Shown piece after piece: positions 1-9,969 of a DNA stretch of 64,000 bases. Location: the NCBI RefSeq assembly GCF_905220565.1, contig NC_059401.1, positions 3,745,001-3,809,000 of the forward strand, read 5' to 3'. The notes under the pieces were generated by a model that was not told where the DNA came from, ran no database searches, and saw nothing but the letters and a program-made list of their open reading frames with translations. The stretch comes from Melitaea cinxia. Its lineage: Eukaryota > Arthropoda > Insecta > Lepidoptera > Nymphalidae. The position numbers and the translations under genes were made by a program. The stretch's first letter is position 1; each line of letters starts with the position of its first letter.

Positions 1-397
1 TTAAGACAGACGGTTTCTAAAAGCCAAATTATGGAAACGTGGATCAAAATCAATACTCGAGGGCTTTCCAGATATTATATATTTATAAAGAGAGCAATTA
101 CGCTGATGTGAGGGAAGACTCGTACAAGGGAAGACGTTTTACCAACCGGATTTTCCCTTAAATTACTTACTTGATAGGCACTTATTTTGTTGCTTTTTCG
201 TGTAATCGTAATGAATGATAGACTAGCAGTTTTGAGCGACTCTACCTGTGTTAAGTCGTGATAACTGTCGTATTAGTTGATAATATTATAATTACTTAAC
301 GACTTCGAATTGTCATCATATGTATTATGGTGTGTCACCTAGATTTTTTTCGGGAGAACAGTCCTTTTGCCCAATTTTTAAACAACATAAATTTGGT
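1..397. other. AT-rich non-coding DNA
   Basis: I see no gene, splice-flanked coding segment or recognisable repeat here. Confidence 0.6.
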
Positions 398-550
398 GAC
401 GTATTGGCAACGGGCGCAGCGCTGACTTATTGCGCTGGCGGTTGCGGGTTCGATGCTTGGCGTAGTCTGGGCGTTTGTGCTTGTGTATTTTGTGTGTTTC
501 CAGACCCGACACAAGAGTAAATTCTTCTTGGGACAGTTGAGTGTGATGCG
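398..550 (+). mobile_element. tRNA-derived SINE fragment
   Basis: A tRNA-like head with a box-B-like GGTTCGA near 447 is followed by the tail phrase about 'gtctgggcgtttgtgcttgtg', which recurs after tRNA-like heads at 25.5 and 55.5 kb and, inverted, near 16.5 kb. Shared head plus shared tail indicates an interspersed SINE rather than a tRNA gene. A 66-codon open frame across it is incidental. Confidence 0.6.
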
Positions 551-1841
551 TTATTATTATTAATCTGTCTAGGTTTGCTGAGCTTTGTGTGTCTCAAACT
601 TATTTAGATACGATTTATTATTTAGATTATACAACTGTTAGTTTATTTTTTTTTAATTCAGTACATTTTTACCAAAAATTTACTTAACTCCCATCATAAA
701 GAATATGAATACATATAGCTCGGTCAATGACTGCATCATTATTGTCACACCAATCAAAGAGACATATTTACAAGTACAGGCACACATACAAACAATTTTA
801 TGTCGCTTTGTGCCAAAATGTCAATGATCTTGTTACTAAGCTTAGTACATTTAAAAAACAAACAAATCTATGTGCTAAATAAATATTATTTATTTATTTA
901 TTCAACAAATAAATAAATAAATAAATTATACACACGTATATTTATATTTTATAGTATGTATAATCTTATTATAGTTAAATTTTGTGCCTGCTTTTGTATT
1001 GTGTCTTATGTAAAACTATGTGCACTTACGTAACTTGTCTTTGACCTGTTGCCGGAAAACGTCCAGAGACCGTGAGTGGCGACCTCGCATTTTCACAGTT
1101 GTTTTATGCATCGTTGAAAACGAGATAGGAGAAATATTTATTTTTCATTCATTGTTTAGTGATTTCGCAACGATAAATTCGTGTTTACATAGGAATTTTG
1201 AGACTAAATAAGGGTATAATATGTTTTATATATATATTTAATTTGCTTCGTATTCGTACTCGAAAGTGATTCTGATATTTTTTGTAATATTAGTGTTCGT
1301 TCCAGCAAAGTTTACGATTGTTTTGGAAACATACTTTGCTTTTTACCTCAGAGCTGTGGATTCAATTTCCATATTAATTATGTGATATTACAACAAATGT
1401 ACGTAAAAATAAATAATATTCGATTGGTACAAAAACTCAGGATTCAAATTAGGAACTGACGACAATACTTATGCGTACTTATGCGTACGCAAAAAAAAAA
1501 GAAACTTGGAATGCTAATTCTCTAGTAATTATCTTTCCTGCTGATATAATATTTTCATTGTTCCATTCAAAAAAAATATTAATTTAGACGTTACAGTTAT
1601 TTTTATTTGATAAAAAATATGGAAAAGAAATTTACTGGTTGCAAAACTATAAATATCATTTTTTATATTTCATGAATATTCCCACTTGACGTGCCGTGAT
1701 AATTACGGAGTATTTTGTAGAAAATTAAAATGTCTTTAAATTTTGGTAATGTGTCGCTGTATTGCGCCATCGACGTACGTACTTAAAAGTTCCTTTTTAC
1801 TTAAAATGTATTCTGACTATGACTTTTTAATAGTAACTTTT
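551..1841. other. AT-rich non-coding DNA with TTTA/AAAT microsatellite
   Basis: No gene is seen. Around 883-925 a run of TTTA units is followed by AAAT units, making a small self-complementary low-complexity block. Open frames here are short and lack splice or start context. Confidence 0.5.
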
Positions 1842-2305
1842 GGAACGAAGTTCCTTACGGCAGGCTTGACATTTGGCTAGGCGAGCGAACTGAAAAAAAT
1901 GTGATACTAAACCGTAAAAAAAATATATGAAGGAAGTGACGTAATATCAGTCACACGACTGTATAATAATATGAAGTTTGTAAAACTAAAATATTATTAG
2001 TAAACTATTTAAAATTATTTATGTAATTTTATACTGTCGACAAAAATAAATAAAGCCATATGTTTTTTTATTTCACTTAATAGTTTGAATTATTATTATT
2101 ATTATTTGGTTTGATTTATTTTATTTTACGCTATTTGTTATTTTCTAAAATACTAAATTTCCTAAATACTTTTATGTACTTAATTAAAAACCAATCAACA
2201 AAATTAAAAAAAAAAATCAAGAACTAGAAAATATAATTATATAAAATTCAACATTTTTTTTTTCAAATTGTGTTGCTTCTATACTATCCGAAGGAACTTC
2301 GTTCC
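1842..2305. mobile_element. MITE-like unit with 18-19 bp terminal inverted repeats
   Basis: The left end reads GGAACGAAGTTCCTTACGG and the reverse complement of the right end reads GGAACGAAGTTCCTTCGG, so the ends are inverted repeats differing by one base insertion. The outer 13 bp are themselves nearly palindromic. The 464-bp interior is AT-rich without coding capacity. I see no obvious target-site duplication, so the superfamily is unassigned. Confidence 0.45.
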
Positions 2306-2309
2306 TACC

Positions 2310-2530
2310 TGGTGTCACATGACTCCACATAATTTATAATTTTTATAATAAATAATATTGCTATATATTCTTTGTTGGTCGCCGTTAAAAAAAACAAAAA
2401 CACAGAATAAAAATAAAAAGATGCAAAGAAAATTGTATGAAGGTATTACTGAAAGAACGATCCCTTCCAGATAACCTTTGGGAACAGAATATGACATAGA
2501 AAATGCCATTAGGCAGCAATAAATAATTTT
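2310..2530 (-). mobile_element. LINE 3' end fragment
   Basis: Read on the minus strand, about 2460-2480 contains a diverged copy of the phrase 'AAAGGTTATCTGGAAG..ATCG' that marks the 3' UTR of LINEs at 26.9 and 38.1 kb. It is a 5'-truncated stub with no coding region. Confidence 0.5.
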
Positions 2531-2648
2531 TATATATTTACTTTAGTAGTAAGGTTAGCATTTTGGTATCTTAAAGTTAACTAAAATGATGATGAGTGCA
2601 CTTAAATGTTGTTTCAGTTTTATCTAAGTCTAAGTTTTTATTCATTAA

Positions 2649-2935
2649 CTGAGGTAGGGCACAGCAGGAATTTCTTGCTCAAAGTATGAAGCAGCCCGAT
2701 TGGGGTAGTACCTCGACCTTACAGAAGATCACAGCAAAATAATACTGTTTTCGAGCAGTATTGTGTTCCTGTTGGTGAGTAAGGTGACCAGAGCTCCTGG
2801 GGGGTGGGGGGGATTGGGAATTCGGTCGTCAACGCGCTTGCGATGCTTCTGGTGTTGCAGGCGTCTATAAGCTACAGTAATCTACCATTAGGTGAGCCGT
2901 ACGCTTATTTGCCGACCTGTTGACATAAAAAAAGT
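2649..2935 (-). repeat. Interspersed repeat family A, near full-length
   Basis: This is an inverted copy of a ~280-bp repeat also found at 14.4, 31.1, 33.6, 37.2, 44.9 and twice at 54.3-54.8 kb. In its defined forward orientation it starts near GTCGGCAAACAAGCGTACGG and ends near TGTGCCCTACCTCAG. It has no ORF and behaves as a SINE or other non-autonomous element; the family name is not known to me. Confidence 0.65.
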
Positions 2936-4286
2936 TTAAACTTCACACATAAATAAATAAATATAACATACACACATTGTATATTCTGAAAAAAAGTCAC
3001 CATTTTTCACTTGAACATAAAAAAAACAATGTCACATAATTTTCAGTTTCATAATTCTAAAGCTGAAGCATCCCTCATCCAATAATAACTCTCGGGGGAC
3101 GAAAAAATTTTAAGCCTCGCTTCACATGAGGGCGAATGTTCGTTTAAGATAAGCCGACTGGTTTTTGTCTCATAATTCGAGTATCTTAATGCAGGGGACC
3201 TTTGTTGGGAACTCGTGGAGGGCTTAGGACGAGATTTGTTTGTTAATGATAGGAATAGTTTTAATGTTTGTCTCAAGTGTGTATTTATGCGACTCCCAGG
3301 AAGTTTATGATCTTTGGAATGTTTAGTAGAGATATGTATATATATGTTAGTAATAATATGAGTTAAAATTACTCAATCGATAGAACAAGTAAATTGATAC
3401 AGACGATCACGTGTTCAAATCGAAGTTATTACCGGTTAGTTATCAAGTTTTCAATTTATCTTGAAAATTAATCTCGTGCTCGGTGATGAAGAAAACTATT
3501 GTGATAAAAACGTTTTATTTAAGAAATCTGAGAAAAGTAAATCGTTTTACTCACAGTGCAGCCACGTGATTAAAGTCTATTTCACCTTCTTCATAGTATG
3601 ATATATATGTAATATGACATGAGATGTAATTTCAATTATTATCTAATATTTACGTTTATAAAAACGTTTAAAGCAAAGCTTAGGATCTTATGATACCAAC
3701 GTATAATATGTTAATGCAAAATATGTTTATAGTAAACAAAATTGTTTTTGGACATCGACGAAAAAAAAAAACTGCACTTGCAAGCTTAGTCCAATATCAT
3801 TCCAGCCACGCTATGTCTACTAATACGAGAATTAACTTTGATTGCCACTAAATATACAGTGCTATTAATTATATTAATACTAATTTAATACATAAATTCG
3901 TTAGATTAAAAAACTAAAAGGTATGATTAGTACTGAATAGAAATGCGAAAATAGCTCTATCATTCACTCTTATAAAACTTTATACGGACAGTTTTAATTC
4001 TAAAGAATTACTTTAGCACTTAAACAATCAATCAAAAAGTTATTACGAAATTTGAAGTTTGAATCTTAATGTTTCCTAACTTTGGTTTTTCCGTTTAAAT
4101 GTTTTATCCTTCAATAATTCCTAATATCTTGAAAAATTAAAACTTAGTTGCTTTTTAGGTATAATCAAGTAGAAAAGACTGTTTATTAAACCAGTGACGT
4201 CATTAAAATATTCTTTATATTAGTTATCGGCACGGATATCACAATACGCTTTCAAATACTTCAACAATAACTTACTTAAATTTAAC
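2936..4286. other. Non-coding DNA, nothing recognised
   Basis: AT-rich sequence with scattered short open frames only. A 75-codon minus-strand frame near 3049-3276 has no recognisable domain, splice sites or codon signal that I can see. Confidence 0.5.
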
Positions 4287-4595
4287 AACCACTCTGGTGT
4301 AATGGTGTATGTAGGTAGGCCTTAACACCGGTGGTTTCCAGGTACGATTCCCGTTTGGGATGGATATTTTTATTTGTACAAATATTTCTTACAGGTTTGG
4401 ATGTCTGTCCTTGTCGGGCTCCCCACCGTGCCTCGGAGAGCACGTTAAGCTGTCTGTCCCCGTTTATCTTGATAGCGGTAGTTACTTCTAGTAGGGAAAA
4501 TATCCGCCAACCAGCAGTGGATTAAGTTTCAATCCTCCTACACGGAGAAAAAGGTCCATCAGTGGGATATTACAGGCTGAATCGTAACTTACTTC
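4287..4595 (+). mobile_element. tRNA-derived SINE, family B
   Basis: The head has a box-A-like TGGTGTAATGG (about 4295) and a degraded box B (GGTACGATTCC, about 4340). The body carries the family phrases 'gtgcctcggagagcacgttaagctgtc' (split here for brevity) and the terminal 'agtgggatattacaggctga'. Other copies lie at 30.7 and 25.5 kb and, inverted, at 45.1 and 61.7 kb. Confidence 0.7.
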
Positions 4596-5220
4596 AATAT
4601 TTTAAGGATTATCTTTATTAAAAAAAAAATAATAAGTACATACTAAATACATTTTTATTTTATTTTGATATCTGAACTGAACCAAATTATTTTCTGTTTA
4701 CCATTCCTGCGCGATGCGCAACGCGATCCTCACTTCATCCCGAGCGCTCAATATCCGCGCCGACACCTACTCGTATAATATTTACCAATAGTAATATAAC
4801 ATCATATAATAGTGTGGTTTCCATAATCGAAGTGTGTATAACACTATACATCATCTTGTACCAATTAAGCGAAGTTCTAACCACAAATATGAACCAAATG
4901 TTTCATAAGCAGGTGGAATATAACAGTCGAGTTGTCAAGTGACACCTATATTATTAGTGAATGTGGAATTCGAAAGGAATTTATATTAACTACGACTGTA
5001 ACTATGTATGTGTGACAAATGTATTGAACAATATTAGGTAAATAATTATCTGACTTAGTAAAATAACGTTCTCTAAAGGTTTTATATGAAAATTTTATAT
5101 TTAAAAATTTTGAGATTGACTAGACTTTAGTGTAAATTTTAACCATGTTATCGTATGTAGTTTATAACCCGAAGAAAAGTTACCAGACTGTATAAAACAA
5201 TAAAAATGAGATATTTTTTA

Positions 5221-5223
<3 letters not shown>
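4596..5223. other. Non-coding DNA with short GC-rich patch
   Basis: Only 4708-4770 stands out, as a CpG-bearing patch (GCGCGATGCGCAACGCG) in otherwise AT-rich DNA. No gene is seen. Confidence 0.45.

Positions 5224-5287
<64 letters not shown>
5224..5287. repeat. (AT)n microsatellite
   Basis: An AT dinucleotide run interrupted once by 'ac', lying directly against the start of a family C repeat. Confidence 0.95.
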
Positions 5288-5290
<3 letters not shown>

Positions 5291-5546
5291 GTGTTTGCTC
5301 GCAAACGAAAAAAACCGACTTCAATTACATCGACAAGTAATACAACGTAAGTAGACGAAAAAATTAACAAACGCACCAGTCGTCACTACGATTTTCGAAG
5401 GTTTCCCTCGATTTCTCTGGAATTTCACTATCAGATCCTGATTTCCTTAACATGGTACCACACTTGGGATATTTCCTTTCCAACAAAAAAAGAATTATAA
5501 AAATCGGTTCATAAGTAACGAAGTATACCCCGAACGAATATACGTT

Positions 5547-5593
<47 letters not shown>

Positions 5594-5640
5594 ACGGTCG
5601 AAATTGTGTAACCTCCTCCTTTTTTGAAGTCGGTTAAAAA
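5287..5640 (+). mobile_element. Interspersed repeat family C, copy 1
   Basis: Starts with the hairpin GTTTGCTCGCAAAC, continues 'ACCGACTTCAATTACATCGA' and ends 'CTCCTTTTTTGAAGTCGG', so an imperfect CCGACTTCAA-type phrase occurs inverted near both ends. The interior is shortened relative to the copy at 41.9-42.5 kb, and an (AT)n run at about 5551-5589 has expanded near the 3' end. There is no real ORF. The lack of target-site duplication and the terminal hairpin are compatible with a Helitron-related origin, but this is inference. Confidence 0.7.
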
Positions 5641-5786
5641 TAGAAATAAATTTGTAATGTATAAATCAATGGAAAGAAGTAGACTTACTAAAAAGAAATA
5701 AAGTTTTTTAGTTTTTGTTAGCTGCCATTTTATTTGGATTGTAAATATACAAGTATCTTCGTTATTATTTTTGTGATAAATTGAAA

Positions 5787-5892
5787 TCATCATTGCAGCC
5801 TATACAGTCCACTGCTGGACGTAGGCCTCCACAAGTTTACGCCAAAAATGACGTGAACTCATGTGTTTTGCCCATAGTCACCACGCTGGGTT
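5787..5892 (+). repeat. Interspersed repeat family D, 5' part
   Basis: Shares 'cagtccactgctgga' and 'gcccatagtcaccacgctgg' with the longer copies at 18.1 and 50.4 kb. It is truncated after the 'cacgctgg' phrase. Confidence 0.6.
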
Positions 5893-6487
5893 TGAAATAA
5901 TAATAATAATAATATTTATTTCAAGACTAGCCCATATAGTTTTAGTAACAATGTTTCTTATAACCTAGTGTTAGTACAGAAAATTTAAAATAACAATATT
6001 TTTATATTTACATTCTATTACATTATATTATAGTAATTTAATTTGAAAATCAGGTACTAAAATATTTTCTAAGCAATCTCACATAAACAAAATTTTGAAT
6101 TACAAAAGCAGTTAACCTCCAATAAAACATTCCAATTTTGAAATTAATGTCCAGTAAATCACAAAAAAGGTTAATATATAAAGGGTTATAAAACATATCG
6201 AGTGAAAAGATTAAATAATTTCAACCCTTCAAAAGTACATTGAGGGTCAAAAACGCACCATACATCATGCTTAACTCTAAAACAGGGATGGGCTATTAAA
6301 TTAACAGATCCGACTTTCTCCATTACGGGGCTAATGCGGCCACTTGATAGAGGTTCACTATTAGAGGATCGGACACCATCAATCATGACAGTGATTTATT
6401 GACATATCACTAATGCAATTGCAGTGTTTTTGTTATATATTGAAAGATATTAAGGACAGATTTATTTAGTTTACATACGCTGTTTTA
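5893..6487. other. Non-coding DNA; possible LINE tail at its start
   Basis: An ATA trinucleotide run at about 5898-5915 followed by 'tatttatttcaagactagccc' resembles an inverted LINE 3' terminus. The rest holds nothing I can identify. Confidence 0.35.
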
Positions 6488-6884
6488 TAATTGTGTTTGC
6501 TGGCAAAAGAAAAAAAAACCGAGTTTAATTACATCGACAAGTACAATAATACAAATATACAACGTAGGTAGACGAAAGGATAGTCAAGTAAATACGCATT
6601 ATCAAAGATTACTCCAAAAGTTGTAATCAGATCTCGATGTAATTTAAATGTGATCACATGATAAATATCGGCTTTCGATTAAATTAAAAATCATCAAAAT
6701 CGGTACACCCAGTAAAAAGTTATGCGGTTTTTTGAGGGTTTCCGTCGATTTCTCTGGGATCCCATCATCAAATCCTGGTTTCTTTGTTATGGTACCACAC
6801 TTAGGATATCTCATTTACAACAAAAAAATTATTATCAAAATCGGTTCATAAATGACGTACTTATCCCTGAAAACACATTAAATA
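6488..6884 (+). mobile_element. Interspersed repeat family C, copy 2 (3' truncated)
   Basis: Begins with the diverged hairpin GTTTGCTGGCAAA and matches copy 55.75-56.2 kb through the phrases 'aaaatcggtacacccagtaa' and 'gatcccatcatcaaatcctgg'. It loses the terminal GGAGGAGG phrase where the next element (6885) begins. Confidence 0.65.
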
Positions 6885-7189
6885 TCTTATATATAAAATT
6901 CTCGTGTCGCGGTGTTTGTAGTTAAACTTCTCCGAAACGGCTTGACCGATTCTCATGAAATTTTGTGTGCATATCGGGTAGGTCTGAGAATCGAACAACA
7001 TCACCCCACCTTTAGTTAGTCCACCCCTAACTTTTTTTTTTTAGATAAATTAATTATTTTTTATTTTATTATGATTTGGCGTTGAAAAATACAAACAAAC
7101 CTAAATTTTCACCCTTCTACCACCAACCCTTATTTTTAAATAGCGTTTAGCGGCAAGACAACGTTTGCCGAGTCAGCTAATTATATCAC
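6885..7189 (+). mobile_element. Non-autonomous Helitron-like element
   Basis: Begins TCTTATATATAAAATTCTCG and ends with a hairpin-forming segment, GCGGCAAG..GTTTGCCG, followed by AGTCAGCTAA. A TC..TATATA start and a hairpin followed by CTRR are known Helitron end features. A close copy lies at 45510-45834. There is no rolling-circle helicase ORF, so it would move only with a helper. Confidence 0.6.
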
Positions 7190-7439
7190 TCATATAAACA
7201 CACACACTTCATATAAGTTATTTGAATCATGATGGAGAAATTGTCGTAATAAATTAAAACATTTGTATTACAGACCCAAAAAAATTCTTTTTCAAATTTT
7301 TAACCTATATCTGATATTTCAAATCTTTTTAACAAAATCTCAATATGTATTAATTATTGCAAATTTACATGCTTTTAGTAAAAAAAGTTAAAAGTAAAAT
7401 TACTGGGCGTACATGCTGACATACATAAATGTAAAACTT

Positions 7440-7866
7440 ATAATTGTGTTTGCAGGCAAACGAAGATGATAACATCATTTTGCACCAGGGGACGGCTTTA
7501 AGCCCGTATTTATTCCTCCAAGTAATGGATGTTCTAACATCAGACATACAGGAGGAAGCACCCTGGTGTATGCTGTTTGCTGATGACGTTGTTCTTGTCG
7601 GAGATAATGCTCTTGAGGTACAGAGCAGACTGGGAAAATGGCAGGAAAGACTGGAGGGCGCGGGATTGAGAATAAGTAGATCTAAAACCGAGCACTTATT
7701 CTGCAATTTCAGCGGTTTGTCCGGTTTTTCTCATATTGCCTTGAATGGTGTTGTGACGGATGATATGATGTTAGGACGAAGTTATCTCCGAACATACATA
7801 AAAAAAAATATATATATACACGGTCGAATTGAGTAACCTCCTCCTTTTTTGAAGTCGGTTAAAAAC
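7440..7866 (+). mobile_element. Chimeric family C repeat carrying an RT segment
   Basis: The first ~25 bp (GTTTGCAGGCAAACGAA) and the last ~90 bp (from ACGAAGTTATCTCCGAACAT to the AAGTCGGTTAAAAA end) are standard family C ends, but the ~310 bp between them are unrelated to family C and encode part of a non-LTR reverse transcriptase. The replacement fits either sequence capture by a mobile element or recombination between two repeats. Confidence 0.6.
7465..7775 (+). pseudogene. Non-LTR reverse transcriptase fragment
   Basis: This open segment of ~103 codons covers the central palm of a LINE reverse transcriptase. Visible motifs are QGTALSPYLF (template/primer positioning motif, here GTALSPYLF), VMDVLT, the catalytic LFADDVVLVG box with both aspartates intact, and GLRISRSKTEHL. 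The order and spacing match lepidopteran and other RTE-like endonuclease/RT proteins, but the fragment lacks fingers, thumb and endonuclease and has no ATG. It is enclosed by the two ends of a family C repeat, and its frame continues for about 20 codons into the 3' repeat end before a stop at 7836. It is not an active enzyme by itself. Clade assignment (RTE-like) is by eye. Confidence 0.75.
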
Positions 7867-8614
7867 GTAAAACATCTTTTAAGGCAAAAATTACTTACTG
7901 TGAAATAAATGAGTATCAATTGGCTTATTTACTGATATCGTTATGACGTTACATACGTATAAAAAGCTAATAGCTCGTTTTCCTTGAAAGAGTAGTTTTG
8001 CATGAACTCCGTCAAGTGTGAAGCTCAAATGTGTTCAGCGCTAATACACAGTTACGAAAACACTGTATTAATAATTTACAAGGAAATAGTTGAGAATTAT
8101 AACAATAAATACTATTTTCTTTTTTAAAAGTTACTATCATTCCTGCTATAATGTACATTCTGCACGTGTTGTGTATCACTGAACTCGCCCAAAGAGGTTA
8201 AACTAATTACGTCGAAGCATTCCTAGAGGTGACCTGTGTTTAGATGGTTTATTTATTTTCATTTGATTAAAGTATGTAACGGTGTGACAAAAATCATTAT
8301 TGATTAATCGACATCGTACGTTTACAACATTAAAATAATTTAACACGAAATATCAAGTTAATATTAAAAATACGATCAATATTTTTACACAACTACCCTC
8401 CAAGTTGTGCGAAAAAATACAACACGATAATGCAGTTGCAGTAAAGTTGCTTACGTACAATAATGGTAAGTTTAGATTACGACACTATACACGGTCCACT
8501 TAATGTATACATCGAGTGTCTCTGTATGAACACGAGTGTCTCTAATCGCAAAATTTATTGTGACACGATAATTAGTATCGTATCAGCCACTGTGTAAACA
8601 TGTTGTGTCCAAGT
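7867..8614. other. Non-coding DNA, insertion site of the gypsy element
   Basis: No gene is seen. The last bases before 8615, and those after 13199, contain a locally repeated phrase like 'tgttgtgtc.aagtgtct', which is the target context of the retrotransposon. Confidence 0.5.
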
Positions 8615-8618
8615 GTCT

Positions 8619-8887
8619 AGTTATAATTACGACTCGTCCATCCGCTCTAGATTAGGTAGAACATAGGATACGTTACAATGTATAAGATTCATAGAAATAA
8701 GCAAGAGACGCAAACTCAGCGTCTGGTCGGCCCCCCCTGACATCCGCTGGGCCCAAGACTGTAGTAGTTAAGCAGAGATATTAAAGCCTCCAAATCGGTT
8801 ACATGTCTTTCATTTTTTTTAATATAAATTAAGTTAGTTAATAGTAAATTAATATAAATTGTTTCCAAACGCTCCGAAACCAAAAGT
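8619..8887 (+). repeat. 5' LTR
   Basis: Runs from AGTTATAATTAC to ACCAAAAGT and is identical by eye to the 3' LTR, including a C7 run and a T8 run. The AGTT start is like that of several insect gypsy-clade LTRs. No canonical AATAAA is evident. Confidence 0.9.
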
Positions 8888-8904
8888 GGCGCAGCCGGTA
8901 GGAT
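8887..8904 (+). other. tRNA primer-binding site
   Basis: TGGCGCAGCCGGTAGGAT directly follows the 5' LTR. It closely resembles the TGGCGCAGTCGGTAGGAT-type site used by the 17.6/297/ZAM group of insect gypsy elements. Confidence 0.75.
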
Positions 8905-9299
8905 TCTCTTATAGACTCCGTAGTTTTCGTGTTTTTCGACGTCGAAATTCGTCTACAAAATTACGCGAATATTCTACGTGAACAGAGATCCTTCGAACCA
9001 AATAAAAATTCTTTTGTGTCTCGAGAAGCAGAGAAGACAGAATATGGGAGTAGCGGTCATTTGGTGAGTCAATCTTTTCGCCAATCCTTGTTCCCGTAAT
9101 CCTCCTGTATTTTTCATATAAGTTATTAAGTTATTGTTATTCTTGAGATCAAACCTTGCTCATTATAACGTTGTGAAATTGATATCTCCGTATGAAATTA
9201 TTCGGTCTTATCTTTCTTAGAATAGGAACATAGAGTAGTAAGGAACATAGATACTTCATTAAATTAAATATTAAAGTTCGAATTGTATTAAAGAAATTA

Positions 9300-9665
9300 A
9301 ATAATATTAAATTTTTATAATATTAATGTTATCATATTTCATTTTATAAAATTAAATTTTGAATTGAATTAAATAAAAATTAATTAATAAATTGTTATAA
9401 CTTTAGTGTTATGATATTTTTTTTAAGAAAATAAAATTGAAATTGAATGAAATAAATTAAATTAATAAATTGTTATAATATTAAAGTGTTATGATATTTT
9501 ATTTAAGAAAATAAATTTCAAATTGTTTTTAAGAAATTAAATTGTATTAAATTGTTATAATATTAAGGTGTTATGATATTTTGTTTAAGAAAATAAAATT
9601 AATATTGAATTGAATAAATCAAATTAATAAATTGTTATAATATTAAAGTGTTATGAAGTTATGAT
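9300..9665 (+). repeat. ~80-bp tandem repeat in the retrotransposon leader
   Basis: The phrase TTGTTATAATATTAAAGTGT and its variants recur at about 9313, 9393, 9471, 9553 and 9633, giving five imperfect copies with spacings of 78-82 bp. Each is followed by TTATGATATTTT or a variant and an AAGAAAATAAA phrase. The block sits between the primer-binding site and gag, the position where the Drosophila gypsy insulator and the Idefix leader repeats lie. Function here is unproven. Confidence 0.8.
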
Positions 9666-9969
9666 ACATAATTTTCTAAAATTAAATTTTGATTGAATTA
9701 AATAAATTAAATAATAATTGTTAAATTAAACATATAATAAGTTTAAATTTATATTAAAGGCTTACATTTTATTAAATGATCTTACAATACATTATTTTAT
9801 AAATTTACAAATTATATTTTACAATTTTTGTTTAATTTCTAAATTTGATTTTTATTATCATTTTATTTTATTGTGTGTTTTTATTGTATGTGTGATTTTT
9901 TTTTCTCTTTTGAAAGTGTTTTATATTTAAGACAGTTGCATCCTCTGATCATTTCATTACTCTATAATC

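Noticed and set aside
320..520. 66-codon open frame
   Set aside because: It runs across a tRNA-derived SINE fragment and has no recognisable protein character.
5545..5793. 82-codon minus-strand frame with poly-(Ile-Tyr) end
   Set aside because: Translated (AT)n microsatellite plus family C end.
7365..7706. 113-codon minus-strand frame
   Set aside because: Antisense of the RT fragment, whose plus strand has the real motifs.
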